Below are positions 45,901 to 57,970 of a stretch of 64,000 nucleotides of DNA, in pieces. A program made the position numbers and the translations under genes. This stretch comes from Bathymodiolus brooksi. Its lineage: Eukaryota; Mollusca; Bivalvia; Mytilida; Modiolidae. Each line of letters begins with the position of its first letter. The stretch's first letter is position 1. The notes below the pieces were generated by a model, which had not been told where the DNA came from, made no database searches, and saw only the letters and a program-made list of their open reading frames with translations. The stretch is from positions 101,815,906-101,879,905 of the forward strand of contig OY804577.1 of assembly GCA_963680875.1 (NCBI GenBank), given 5' to 3'.

Positions 45901-48900
45901 CAACCGCAGAAACTCGTCAATGCTGAGCTCTGTAAATTGCTTTTTTTAAATCTTTTTATAACCGAATGTTGATCTTTTTATTTTTTAAATCATGAGAGGA
46001 AATTATTCTCAGCAATTAGAATGTCAAAGGAACCAAGTCAACTGCATAACATGGCAAAGCAGCGCTACAGCGGCAGGAGAGGATATAATCCATGTTGAAT
46101 AATTAAGAAATAAATCATGGAAGCCAGAATGTGTTGGGAGTTTTAACATGGATTGGCGGATATTATACGTTATTTGTCTCGAGATGTTATATATCCCGTT
46201 TTAAAGGGCATTGGTTTTGTTAAAAGGTGAGGCGTCAGCCGAAGCTTTTAACAAAACCACTGCCTTTTAAAACGGGATATATAACATCTAGAGACTGATA
46301 ACATTTTTATCTGAATGTTCCAACATTAATAAGTATGTCCTTATTATAAGAAAAACATAAAAACGTGTATCTTTGGACAAAGATCACAGAGAGCGATTAT
46401 TGATTTTCTGTCATCTTGTGAAATGTGTGTCGTCTGCTGTGCACAATGTAAATGGACAGCACATAGGTGAGAGCGATTATTGATTTTCTGTCACCACACG
46501 GCTTCCCTGAAGTTTTAAAAGTACCTTTTTAGCCAATCAAAAATCTACTTGCCACGTTAACATCAGAGAATAGTATTTTATCCCGAACCAGAAGCGAGGG
46601 ATACAATTTACTAATATCCGCCAATCCATGTTAAAACTCAAAACACATTCTGGCTTCCATGATTTATTTCGATTCTGATATGTCTAAGAGTACAAATACG
46701 GTAGTATACTTTGATTGGAAGACGGTAATTTATATTTACGGTATCTTCAAACTTTTTTTGTAAAGTAAAACGTGATAGATTATATAAATAGAATGCTTGG
46801 TAATACTGTATTATCGGTCATGGTCCATTAAAGTAAAATCATACCACTAAAATTCCAAGTAATATTACACATTTAGCACTGTCTCATAAACGATAGACTA
46901 TAGCAATGAAATTCTTAGTGAGGATAACAAAAGGACCATTATAAACAAAACACCGAATATGTAAATCAAACCCGACATCCGTGTACTATGTTAAAACATG
47001 CACGTTATATCGTTATATGTGCTGTATTAGATGAATTATAAATTATCAAATATATTGTTTGTTTTTCCATACTTTATTGAAATGAGTAAAAGAATAAAAT
47101 ATTGATCTCACGATGTTGTTATCGGCAGTCATGTGTGCTAAACCATTACGCCACCGCAACGTTAATATTAAGCTATATATAAATCAAATTTGCATTAATA
47201 CAATTATTCATCGGGAATTCACTTTGCGAAAGAGCTAAATAAAATATATTTGTTAAAGAAGAACAAAATAATAAAAAGTAAAGGGCTACTAAAAATAGAA
47301 AGTTCCGATGTGTTTACATGTCCAATGAATTAATGTCTAAGATAATCTGACGTACTAATTTTCTTTTTGGTTGCTTGTTTTGTTTTCTGTACTTTTTGTG
47401 AATTATGGGGATAATATTAAAGTATACTTTAGTATAGTAACACTTGAGATTCCACTGAGGGTTAGAACAAAAAACACGTCGGACTCAATGCACAATCAAG
47501 GTCGGCAGTAAATCACCTCCAAAATTTATTTAACGTCAAAACTGTTTCATAATAATTGTTCAAGCTTTATTCCCGTAGCAAAACAACTACGATAACCAAC
47601 TTTATTTTGGATGAGATTAAAAGGTCGATTTCTATTTCTTTCTATTACGGATGAAAACGGTCAATAAAAAATGGCCACTGACGAAAAATCGACCTTAAAA
47701 TTATTTTTTGATTGCAGATTTCATACTCTCCACACTCGGGTACCAACACAAAAACAAGATGAACTGTGAGCTAATGCTCACTTATGATACCCCCGCTCTT
47801 CGGCAAACAGGAAGTAGGAATCTGACGGGTCAAAAAACGCTTCCCACGATATGGGGTACCTATATGAAGCGTATGACCAAATATCAGATTTCTGTCATCA
47901 ATAGTTGCTGAGAAAAATGTGCATATTATACAAAATGTATGTTCAATGTGTATAAAAATCAACAAAGTCGGCAATCAGGAAGTAGGAATCTGATGGGTCC
48001 AAAAACACTTCCCATGATATGGGGTACCTATATGAAGCTTGTAACCAAATATCAGATCTCTGCCATCAATAGTTGCTGAGAAAAATGTGACGAAAAATGG
48101 GCATATATGTTGAATGTGTATAAAAACCAACTAAGTCGGCAAACAGGAAGTAGGAATCTGACGGATCCAAAAACGCTTCCCACAATATGGGGTACCTATA
48201 TGAAGCTTGTGACCAAATATCAGATTCCTGTCATCAATAGTTGCTTAGAAAAATGCGACGAAAAATGTGCATATACAAATGTATGTTAAATGTGTATAAA
48301 AATCAACAAAATCGGCAAACAGGAAGTAGGAATCTGATGGGTCCAAAAACGCTTCCCACGATAAGAGGTACCTATATGAAGCTTGTGACCAAATATCAGA
48401 TTTCTGCAATCAATAGTTGCTGAGAAAAATGTGACGAAAAATGGGCATATATGTTCAATGTGTATAAAAATCAACAAAGTCGGCAAACAGGAAGTAGGGA
48501 TCTGATGGGTCCAAAAACGCTTCCCACGATATGGGGTACTTATATGAAGCTTGTGACCAAATATCAGATTTCTGCCATCAATAGTTGCTGAGAAAAATGT
48601 GACGAAAAATGTGCATATATGTTCAATGTGTATGAAAACCAACTAAGTCGGCAAATAGGAAGTAGGAATCCGACGGGTCCAAAAACGCTACCCACAATAT
48701 GGTATACCTATATGAAGCTTGTGACCAAATATCAGATTCCTGCCATCAACAGTTACTGAGAAAAATGCGACGAAAATATTTTGGACGGACGGAAGTACGG
48801 ACAGACGGATAGAGGTAAAACAGTATACCCCCTCTCCCTTCGGGGAGCGGGGGTATAATTAAATGAGATATGTGTTTATGTATATTAAACATCATACTAA

Positions 48901-51900
48901 AATATGCCGTTGGTACCTGCTTGTGGTTATACTGAAAATTGACATTAAATACACATTTCTTGTTAGATTTCATATATTTTCACGAAACGATAGACTTTTC
49001 ATTGACCAGTGTGACGTCATCGCACGTGCAAATATGGAAAATTGTTACCAAAATAGTAGTTGGGGTAAAGGTCTTATAAAATCAAGAAACAACGAAAGCT
49101 ATACGTTTCATTTATAATTTGTCTATTTTTTAGGCCAATTTCTGCCCTTATCATACCTACTCCTTTTCAAGATTGCACTAAAGCATGTCTTTCCCTCCGG
49201 ATTTGAACGCTCATTACTGTTATAAGACATTTGGTTACCTCGGTGATCTTTACAGGTACTTTACCTTATTTTTTTATTCTGCCTCGTTGATGTTTACAAG
49301 ATACTTTATCTTATTTTTTATTTTGACTCGTTGATCTTTACAAGATACTTCTTTATCTTATTTTCCTGTATTCTGCCTCGTTGATTTCTACAAGATACAT
49401 TACCTCATTTTTCCGTATTCTTCATCGCTGATCTTTACATGATATTGTACCTCATTTTCATTGACCCTCGTTGATTTTTACATGATACTTTACCTTATTT
49501 TCTGGTATTCTGCCTCGTTGATTTGTACTTTTGCAACAGTTACAGGACACAAAGAAACGTCAAGGTTTAATTGATTAGGTAATAGGTTTCTGAATGACGT
49601 AAAAGCTCCTGTTGCCAGCAAAACCTTCTTCGCGAAGATTTGTCTCCCACTATCTGTCGTTACACACATTATATAATTACCATTTTGAACACATCTTTTG
49701 ACCTCATTTACAGTTTCAAATAAAATTTGACATCCATTTTGTCTAGCATTTTGAATTTGAGCGTCAACTAATCTGCGTGGACTGATATATCCTGAATTAT
49801 CCATTTCATATATGGCCTCATCTGACTCGGAGAAATTAAGGTATGGAAAATGTTTTTTAAGTTCAGAACTAGACAAGTACTTAGACTTTATGCCATACTG
49901 TTTAGCAGATTCTATGTTCGTTGTCATAAATTGTGAGCTTTGTGTTCCGCATATAATGTAACCAACTTCATTGTAGAAATTAATTCCTGTAATATAATGG
50001 TATGTGAAATGTAAGCGAAGTAGAATTAAATTAATGGTAGAGAAAATAACATTCAACAATCAATGAAAGCTGTCGCACCACAATTGTGCATTGTAATGGT
50101 GATGATGAGTAGTGCTGTTTATCATATCTATTTCATTCATTCAATCCCAATTGTATAGTGAACATCAGTTGAAATACATCAATATGAATCGGATCGAATT
50201 GGAATATCGGTACTTAACATTCCAATCCACTATGGGAATTCTAAATTACAATGTCGTGTTACTAGGAGGGAGCGTGGTACTCTCCAAACTAGTTATCCAC
50301 TCTAGTCCACTGTCCACTGACAGACTTTCCGTATTATAACCTGACATTCCCCAGGAAGAAGGCACCGCTTATTCACCACCTTGGAAGCTCTATATGTATA
50401 TGTTGCGCATTGAGTACCGTCACCACTACCAAGCGCACAAAATGTAAAGCACAAACAAGAAACAATATAACAACAACGTACTATTCAACGGATAACTGTT
50501 TATGAACATATAATAGTTTCCATCATTGGTACTCCATACAAGTAATCATAAGTGATAACTGCTTATACTTCCGAAGAAGCTGAGTCCACCTCGTTTTTTG
50601 TAGAGGTTTGTGTTGTTCACATTTTAATTTTCTGCGTAGTGTTATGGAGATCATTGTTTGTCTTGTCCGTTGTCTTTTTGGGCATTGTAATATCTATCTT
50701 TCTTCGATTTAGGCTTCTGATTACCCCTTTGGTATTTTCAAACTTTTCTTATCCTATTCTCCCGCAAGGTTTCCAGATAACACCCCGTTGACATGATTGG
50801 AGGTTTCATCGGTCTGTGCGTTTTAACTGTCTCGGGTTTCTTCCAACATAAAGTCTTGTAGTCAAGATATACGTTAAATTGTTGACAGAGTGACGATAAA
50901 CAATTAAAAATAAAAAACGGTAGCATAATATAAAACTTTATGACTAGATGAAGACAATATTGAAATATGGCTTCCATTACTTACCTTTGTTCAACAATGT
51001 TCCGTTTGTCGTAATCACAATCCCACCTTTTTCTATTTCATAACTTATCACCGAGTTTGTAATTAGAATAATACCATGGGTGCAGGAAATACTTACCCTT
51101 TTAGAGTACATGAGTTTACTCCCCGGGGTTTTGTGGGATAGCTGCTCAAACTTTAGTTTTCTGTGCAGTGTGGTGTAGAAATTTTGTTTGTCCCTTTTCT
51201 TTTGGTCGTAGTATTGCATCTCCTTCGATATACCACTTCTGATACCCCATTGGTATCTTGAAACCTTTTTTACAAAATAGTTTCATTACTATTTATACTA
51301 ATGTACCCGAAGATCTCTCCAAATCTCGATATCTTGCGATAGATTCTTTTCCTAGCTTCGACCAGACAAAATCTTCGTCAGATGATCTTGTGATTCTTCC
51401 CTCATCATAGTGAGCTCCAAATATATCTCTTTTGTCATTTATGCGGCGTTCCTAAATATAATTTAAGGGAAATATAAATACTCTTTTTGTAATATGTTTC
51501 ATGGATCTTTGAACATGTTATATAATCTTGGATAATTGACTGGGAAAGGTTATACAATATTTATTCCATTATATATTCATTAACGTTTATTGATACTTTT
51601 TTTTATTTTTAAAGGAGCCGTCCCTTACTGCAAAAACAGGTTCTTGAAAAGATTGTAGCGGATTTGCTCCAAAGCTGCGGTAGTTCTTTTCAAGTATGAA
51701 CTATGACTTGCTGCATTTTTGCGGCATATGTATTGTAAGCTTGCAGCAAATGCTTTACCATGCAAATAATTAGGTCTACCACATAATTGCTGTAAACAAT
51801 ACTCCATCCATATCTGGAGAGTTTCAATGCAATTTGCTTGCTAGAAACACAGCTCCAAATTTGCAACGAACCTAGCTGAGGATGCTTCACGAGAAATGCA

Positions 51901-53198
51901 CACTAGGTGCTAGTAATACAAAGAAACTTCTTGAGAATAAAATATATAATTGCATAACCGAAGACAATAAAACATAATTTAATGTCTAATTAAATGAGAG
52001 GTCCACATATTTTATTATCAGATTAAGTCATTGGTATTATTCAGGTGTACTACCAATCATTACTTATTTGAAGTCTTTGAAATTAGAATGTGAAAACACA
52101 TTACATGAATTAGTACACAGAACATTTCATTTAGTTTCCGAATAAAGGAAAATCAAGGTCCATAGTATACAATTCTTCTGACAGCATATATTTGAATTAT
52201 ACATGTACAGCATGCAACTTACACTATTACAAGCATACCACAACGGTTGTCACTGGTGAAGTAGGGTCTGCTTACCCTTTCGGAGCACCAGAGTTATGTC
52301 CTGGCTCACTGGTGAAGTAGGATCTGCTTACCCTTTCGGAGCACCAGAGTTATGTCCTGGTTTTTGGTTGCTCAATCTTTAGATTTCTGAGTATCATGTA
52401 GTCGATCATTGTTTATCTCTTTGTCCTTTTTATTTCAGACATTGTATTGTATATCTTCCTTGATTTACGGCTTCTGGTAACAGTCACTTTAATTCAGTTC
52501 GTAGTCATGAAAACAAATCATTCATGTTTTGTGAATTATGGTGTTTGTCCCTCTAATTAATAGTTCACTGTGTAATACTAAACGGTATAAAGTCATTAAA
52601 AGGTTTTACACTAAAGGTCAATCACCTCATTGTTCGACAGGAAGTAGTGTTGGAAAGAAATATCATGTATGTCATTTAAATATTATAATTGATATATACA
52701 TAATAGGTTTGACTGTTTATTACGTCTGCCATTCTTCATCTCTCGGAAAATAAAATGATGATTTGAGACAGTTTCCATTATATTATTGTGTACCTTGTTA
52801 CCTCTCGAGTACGTGTGCGAATGAAAACAGATAATATAATCTGAATCACACAATAAAACGTAGATATCAAATTTAATGCGCACGAGGCCTTTCTGGAATA
52901 ACCTTCATCAGGTACGCTCAACATCGAAAGATTGGAAAGCCAAATAACGTAAAAGTTTTCGTAGCAATAAAACCAAAGGGCCTAAACAGGATAGCCAAAA
53001 TCGGTCATGGTCACCTATGCCTGAGGGAGGAGAACCTTAGTTTTATTAACAATTACATTATTTAGGAACTGTAAATTCTCATAACATACTGACCCCTGGT
53101 TCTTTAGGTCCTATCAAGCAAACTCTTCCCCATTGTGAAGCATGTCTAGCTGCTGCTGAACCGATACATCCAGCTCCAATAACACACAAATCGTACAT
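42716..53198 (-). CDS. Peroxisomal FAD-dependent amine/imino-acid oxidase, copy 1, complete
   Basis: A DAO-family flavoenzyme of the sarcosine/pipecolate/N-methyltryptophan oxidase type; it should oxidise a secondary amine or imino acid, releasing H2O2. Exons on the minus strand: 53198-53094, 51451-51307, 49986-49494, 44579-44461, 43414-43268, 42960-42716, in phases 0, 1, 2, 1, 1. They total 1254 nt = 417 aa. The N-terminus MYDLCVIGAGCIGSAAARH is the GxGxxG Rossmann FAD motif, followed by FGAHYDEGRITR. The C-terminus has [15 protein letters not shown] and ends SKL, a canonical PTS1. A Cys before VIVKTPSDRPYID aligns with the covalent-flavin Cys of monomeric sarcosine oxidase. The exact substrate is unknown. 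Confidence 0.9.
43268..43414 (-). CDS. Oxidase copy 1, exon 5
   Basis: 147 nt between CTATAG|GTTTGT and GTCAAAG|GTAACT. Encodes LYYIKLGQATQVHPR and KDWFCSGGDD. Same length and phases as exon 5 of copy 2. Confidence 0.85.
43580..43785 (+). repeat. Family D dispersed repeat
   Basis: TTTAGTTTTCTGTTCTGTGA, TTTGTCCTCGTTCTGTGTCT and TTGCTCCTTTGGTGTTC recur in the copies at 44790 (-), 50545, 51060, 52250 and 55095 (-). An (ATTG)n run follows at 43770-43795. Confidence 0.65.
44105..44375 (+). repeat. SINE family A, near full-length
   Basis: TGGCTCAATGAGTTAGG (A-box-like) and GTGGGTTCGCGCCCGGC (B box) at the head, GATAAAGTTTACCAGTTGCT in the body, and GATATAGC...GTGGCGTTAAACACAAT at the tail. Closely matches 179-435. 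It lies in the intron just 3' of oxidase exon 4. Confidence 0.85.
44461..44579 (-). CDS. Oxidase copy 1, exon 4
   Basis: 119 nt between ATTTAG|GAATAT and CCTGATG|GTATGT. Encodes NMPSIYYTGTGAKGWRSKFK and [10 protein letters not shown]. It is one codon longer than copy 2's exon 4. Confidence 0.87.
44790..44995 (-). repeat. Family D dispersed repeat
   Basis: Reverse complement carries the family D motifs; + strand shows AGATACCAAAAGAGTAATCA, ACAATACAATGGCC and GGGTAAACCCGGGTGTTCTG. Confidence 0.6.
44996..46106. other. Intron DNA of oxidase copy 1, nothing recognised
   Basis: AT-rich sequence. The words CCTAGCAACC/CATAGCAACA recur several times between 45710 and 45910, but no clear unit is visible. 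Confidence 0.4.
46107..46670. mobile_element. Foldback/MITE-like element with nested hairpin
   Basis: Outer arms: GAAATAAATCATGGAAGCCA and TTTTAACATGGATTGGCGGA match the complement at 46610-46670. A second, inner hairpin lies off-centre (GTTATATATCCCGTTTTAAA near 46186 against its complement near 46265). GAGCGATTATTGATTTTCTG occurs twice (46392 and 46472). Non-coding. Confidence 0.75.
46671..47780. other. Intron DNA of oxidase copy 1, nothing recognised
   Basis: AT-rich, no repeat or ORF worth naming. Confidence 0.4.
47783..48860. mobile_element. Pearl-like element with ~170-bp core repeats
   Basis: Six tandem copies of a 165-175-bp unit (AACAGGAAGTAGGAATCTGA; TCCCACGATATGGGGTACCT; CATCAATAGTTGCTGAGAAA) lie between inverted ends ATACCCCCGCTC (47787) and GAGCGGGGGTAT (48845). 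GGACGGACGGAAGTACGGAC precedes the right end. Tandem core repeats between short conserved ends match the plan of bivalve pearl elements. The several ORFs come from the repeat and are not genes. Confidence 0.75.
49230..49528 (-). repeat. ~48-bp minisatellite straddling a splice donor
   Basis: Read on the minus strand, the end of oxidase exon 3 (ATCAACGAGGCAGAATACC, AGAAAATAAG|GTAAAGTATC) is repeated about six times with divergence. Each unit duplicates ~30 nt of exon end, the donor and ~18 nt of intron. Later units keep GAG|GTAC, GAG|GTAA, AAG|GTAA or the broken AAG|ATAA. Copy 2 of the gene has no such array. Confidence 0.85.
49494..49986 (-). CDS. Oxidase copy 1, exon 3 (main substrate/FAD domain)
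   Basis: 493 nt, acceptor ATTACAG|GAATTA, donor ATAAG|GTAAAG, same length as in copy 2. Encodes NEVGYIICG, LKKHFPYLNF, NSGYISPRRLVDAQI and KVLLATGAFTSFRNLLP. The donor is the seed of the minisatellite downstream. Confidence 0.93.
50545..50800 (+). repeat. Family D dispersed repeat
   Basis: CATTTTAATTTTCTGCGTAG, TCATTGTTTGTCTTGTCCGT and GATTACCCCTTTGGTATTTT follow the family order. The ORF 50552-50791 is repeat-derived. Confidence 0.6.
51060..51285 (+). repeat. Family D dispersed repeat
   Basis: CTTACCCTTTTAGAGTACAT, AACTTTAGTTTTCTGTGCAG and CTGATACCCCATTGGTATCT. It lies 22 bp from the donor side of oxidase exon 2. Confidence 0.6.
51307..51451 (-). CDS. Oxidase copy 1, exon 2
   Basis: 145 nt between ATTTAG|GAACGC and TCTTCGG|GTACAT. 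Encodes DIFGAHYDEGRITRSSDED, the conserved FAD-contact segment of this family, and WSKLGKESIARYRDLE. Confidence 0.9.
51452..53093. other. Intron 1 of oxidase copy 1
   Basis: Contains family D (52250-52495, which includes a 62-bp tandem duplication of GTGAAGTAGG..GAGCACCAGAGTTATGTC) and family C (52856-52990, AAACGTAGATATCAAATTTA). No other feature is seen. Confidence 0.55.
53094..53198 (-). CDS. Oxidase copy 1, exon 1 (FAD Rossmann motif)
   Basis: Start ATG at 53198; 35 codons ending CCAGGG|GTCAGT, phase 0. MYDLCVIGAGCIGSAAARHA is a textbook beta-alpha-beta FAD motif starting at residue 2, so this start is convincing. Confidence 0.9.
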
Positions 53199-54492
53199 AA
53201 TGCAACGATCTAAATTATGATCTTTTCTACCAGACACAACAGATATCACGTGAGTATGTCATTGATTAGGAAGCAACCATTTAACTTTAAGGGAGGTTGC
53301 TATCTTTTGATAAAATATATTGTCACCAATTTTCTAGAAAAGATATTCTGAAATAATAAAATTAAAAAATATTGTGTCTTTATTACTAGTAATTAAAATA
53401 AATATCATGTTTCAATATCTGTCAAGGGCAAAATATATACCAGAGAAAGAGAGATACTGAGAGTTGGAGTGTATATGTGTTAATAACATAGAGTAGATGA
53501 AATTAGTCTGCACTATTTGTGTAAATTGATTCCATTTGTCTGTCTTTTGTGCTTATTATTTATATATTTAGTTGTATATTTGATATATACATGTAGTAAT
53601 ATGATAAACATCATGTGACATATCTTTATATAATATATTAGTATGTATATAGGCATACTTCACTACTACTTAATAATCATGTTGGGGTCTCTATAGAAAT
53701 AAACGTTAGAGAATACCGAAGGGGAAATTAAAAAAAGGACAATCCAGAGAAACTGGCAACATAGGGTACACAAGACGAGGAAAAACAAACCAAAAACGCA
53801 ATATGTGTTGGACACCACTATACGCAAACAAACACAAAAAAGTACACTTGCAACGCTCTAATCTGATGGTACCCAACATACGGGTATTCCTATTTTCGAG
53901 ACACAACACACTAGTCCATTGTATAGGTGGCTAGATAAAATGTGGGTAATCAGGGGTTATAGTTTAAAGGCATTAATCTCCTGGTATGTAGAATGAACTG
54001 TAATAAAAACGGCAACAGTATAACGCGGACGAGAAAGAGGACACATAAAAAGACTATTGAAACGACGCTTGTTTCTGCTCAGTTCAGTAAAATTTGGCAC
54101 TTGTTTTGGACCTTTTGACATTACATGATAAATACAATATTCCTACATTGTCTGTCAAGCTTAGATTTATTAGTGGACTCGCTGCGAAACATATCAGGTA
54201 AACTCACTTGAATTTTAAAACCCACAATCAATCAACATAAATAAAATTGATAAATCAATTATTCGTTTCATTAAATGTTGTGTATTTTGACTGCTATATG
54301 TGTGTGGCATAATAGCATGTCTTATAAAGTACAGATCATGTTGATTTTTAACTACGTTAAATAGACACAATATAACATATACACACATATAGAACATAAA
54401 CAATACATATTCAATTATTTACTTACTCTTATTATATGATGTCAAGGTCATAACGATCTCACGATAAAGTAATCACGGGAAACTTGAATAAT

Positions 54493-54650
54493 GAAAACGT
54501 AGATATCTAATTTAGTATGTGTTTCGGAATAACCTTCGTCAGGTACATACGCTTACAATCAACAGATTGAGAAGCCAAATAACCTAAAAGTTATTGGTAG
54601 CTCGTAAACCAAAAGGATCTACACCAGATACCCAAAATACATTGAATATA
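54493..54650 (+). repeat. Family C dispersed repeat
   Basis: AAAACGTAGATATCTAATTT, GAATAACCTTCGTCAGGTAC and GAAGCCAAATAACCTAAAAG, in the same order as at 52856. Confidence 0.65.
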
Positions 54651-56734
54651 TATTAAAACGGCTTTCCATAACAATTATTCATTATCATGCAAAAACAAGT
54701 TAGCAAACATATTGTACAGAAAGATGCTTTTTATCTCACCTAGCTATAGACCGTAATCAGTCCATAGAGTCTGTTCCAGTAAATATTCTCAAACATCTCA
54801 GGATAATTTGATCTTATGAAATGTTAATATTATTTATGCACTGTCATACAGTTTTTGTGGATTTAAATATTCAACCTGCTGTCTTCAGATAGTAATATAG
54901 GACAACAAAAGTGTGCTAAAAAATATCCATGCCTAGTGATTATATAAACGGAGATAAAAACTGCAGTATGAAAATACATTTATTTATAACAAGATGACAA
55001 TATATATTTTTCAATGTACAACCGATTTCATAGAGAGAAAAAAATATATATATTAATATATAGTATGTAGTGTACATGCATTTTATTACACAGGAAAAGT
55101 ATGAAGACACCAAAGGGGTTATCAGAAGCCATACATCGAAGAACATACAATACAATGGCCAACAAAAAAAAGACATCTGATCAACAAAACACTACACAGA
55201 AAACTAAAGATTGAGCAACACGAACCCAACTAAAAACTTGGGTGAACTCATGTGCTCCGAAAGGGTAAGCAGTTAGTAAACTGTTATTTATAGTTGACAT
55301 TGACCTTGACGAAGTGTGATGTATTATATATCTTATCCTACTGTCCAAGGTTTTCTTCTTTTGTTTTATTTACTTTTGTGTGTGTACTCTTTTGTATCAG
55401 AATTGTCCCTTTACTCAAATATCTCTTCAGTCTTGTGTATTGTGAAAAGAAAGCTTAAACAGTGATGGTCAACAATTCCACCAATACTAACAAAACGTAC
55501 AACCACCTCTTATCTCAAACAATTGAGCACAAAAAAAACCCACAACATGTGGCGTCGGAAATTTAGGTCCTGGTTTGTGACATAAGCAAAAATGTGACAG
55601 AGTTAAATAGGTTAATGGAATTTGATAGTTGGATCTCCAACACAAATACAGATAGAAGCACAGAATAAAAATAACTCATGCACAGATTCGCTTCCATTCA
55701 AAAATGAATGAAAACATAACATGGACAGTACAATAGCAAGGTCAATGAATGTTCATAGTTAACTGACCACTAGCTAAGAAGTTAGATTTAATATAAATTA
55801 ATCATTAACATCCAACGAAATTAATGGTCTGCATGGGAGACCAGAATAAACAGGGCATCAGTTTGTTGGAATAAAATATTAGACATAAATTAGTAATATG
55901 TAATATGAAATAAAATATAAATGTACTGATTTAATTTCTAGTGGGCTCTAGTAGTACATATTTTTAGCGAAGAAAAACTGCCTTAAAGTGTCAACAATAG
56001 TTGCTATATCATAGCCCTTAATTTTCCATGATTTTACCATAGCTTGGTTTAAATCTATCAGACTTGAACTTTACTCTGTTTTTGGAGGATGTGTGTCCTA
56101 ATGTCAACACGATTTGAAGTAGCATATCCTTCAAAGCAAAACAAAAACCTTTAATAAAAAAGCTAAATGAAAATTGAAAACTTTGAGGTGTTATTTATCT
56201 TTGACTTATGACATTATCAGGAGTCTTTGCTGAAGACTACAGTTCTTTGCGATTTACTTTTGAAGGTTTACATGCTCTCTCCCTACAACAGGTGGATAAT
56301 GTATCCTCATTATTCAGGATACAAACATACCATATACATTAGAAAGACATGTGACTTGAAATTAACAGTTCTATATTGCCGATAAATCGCTGTCATTTCA
56401 AAGACATCCGACTCTACAAAAATGGACATCTTTTAGAATCCTGTTGACCCTCCAGTTTTCTGTTTACAATTAGCTATCCAAGTTTGCCACATTAACCTGG
56501 AACTTTTTTTTTACTCTTGGTGTGTTGTTGTACACCTTTCAAATTTACAAACTATCAATGGTTCGCACTAAAGATATGCTAATTTAATTTTTATGTTCAT
56601 ATATGAAAAAGAATATCTATAATGCAAAACAAATATTGTTTTTCACACCTTACAACTATTTCTCAAATTCAAAGGTAATATTAGTACTCTTTTGCAATAT
56701 AGTATCACATAGTTTTATGTCAACACAGAAGTTC

Positions 56735-57010
56735 TATTGGGTCGTCGTGGTCCTGGTAATGATTGTATGGTATTAGGATATACAACTACATATGCATTCA
56801 GCGCCTATCACCTCTAAAGTCGTGAGTTTGAATCTCGCTCTTGGCGAGGTTTACTCGATACAACACTGCATGATAAAGTTTGTCAGTAACTTGCTACAGG
56901 TTGGTGGTTTTCACCTGGTACTCCGGTGTCCTTCACCAAAATACTTAGCGCCACGATATAGCTGAAATAATGTTAAGCATGAAGTGGCGTTAGACACCAT
57001 AACTCTAACC
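56735..57010 (+). repeat. SINE family A copy
   Basis: B-box-like GTGAGTTTGAATCTCGC near 56822, then CGATACAACACTGCATGATA and the tail GCGTTAGACACC. Confidence 0.75.
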
Positions 57011-57725
57011 TCCGAAGTTTTCTAGAAAATGTATAGTGAATGTCATCTCCCTCTTAGATAATATTACAGTGAATTATATGTACTGGATGTGTGGTTATTA
57101 AAATTGAATACAACTGAATTTTGAATACGAAATTGTAGGCTTTCTTACCATGGATCACATGCATTCTTCTAAGAAAGACGAACACCAAAACTGATACAAA
57201 TGAATTGATTTAATTACCTACAAAACTGTATTGAATCTTTATGAACAATACAATTTGACTATTGAAAATAACTGAGAATGGTATAATAGGTTGTCACTAA
57301 TATATAATATACACATGACAGTTATGATACATTTTGTGTGTTATTGGTGAATAACCCTTCACACCTCTTGGAGTTACTATGGTAACATAAAATTAGATGA
57401 TATAAATTTTCATCATAATGTTTTAATATACATATCAGCAGTGTCTGATCCCAGGTGATTCCAGGAAATAATTTTCATACTAAGCTTGTTAACTTATCAA
57501 GAGATCTAACAACACGAACTCGCACAATATCCCAGAATCGTGATACGACAAATTTAGAATAATAATGTCAAAAGAAATTTACCAAATACATGGATGATAC
57601 AGTTACAAAAAATACATCCAAACGTACTAAATATACCACAATATGTTTCTATGTTATTTTCTATAAATACATAAATACACTCAACGGCAATTGTTTTACA
57701 ACACAATAACATCTATATTTCTATA

Positions 57726-57970
57726 TTATAATTTAGAGGGTGAAACTTTGAATCTGATTTGAAAAGCTTCCTTAGGTATAGATGAATCCCATTGGTTTTT
57801 CATCATCATAGCAGCAGCCAATCGTCCAATTTCATCACTAGACTTGGCAGCATATCCATTACCACCTACAGCTACACCAAGTTGTGAATGAATCCTGTCA
57901 ATGTATGGTCTGTCTGTCTGTGTCTCTGTAATTACACACCAATCACCATGATATGATATCGTTTTCACCC
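57726..57970 (-). CDS. Oxidase copy 2, exon 6 (C-terminus, PTS1)
   Basis: Acceptor TTTACAG|GGGTGA, stop at 57726. [18 protein letters not shown] is the C-terminal FAD-binding segment and SKL the last tripeptide. Confidence 0.9.

Larger units (their letters stand above)
53199..57725. other. Spacer between the two oxidase genes
   Basis: Contains family C (54493-54650), family D on the minus strand (55095-55275) and a SINE A copy (56735-57010). The rest is AT-rich without exons I can support. The promoter of copy 1 must lie just above 53198, but no core element stands out. Confidence 0.5.

Noticed and set aside
48286..48642. 118-aa ORF with repeated segments
   Set aside because: Produced by the core repeats of the pearl-like element on the antisense strand.
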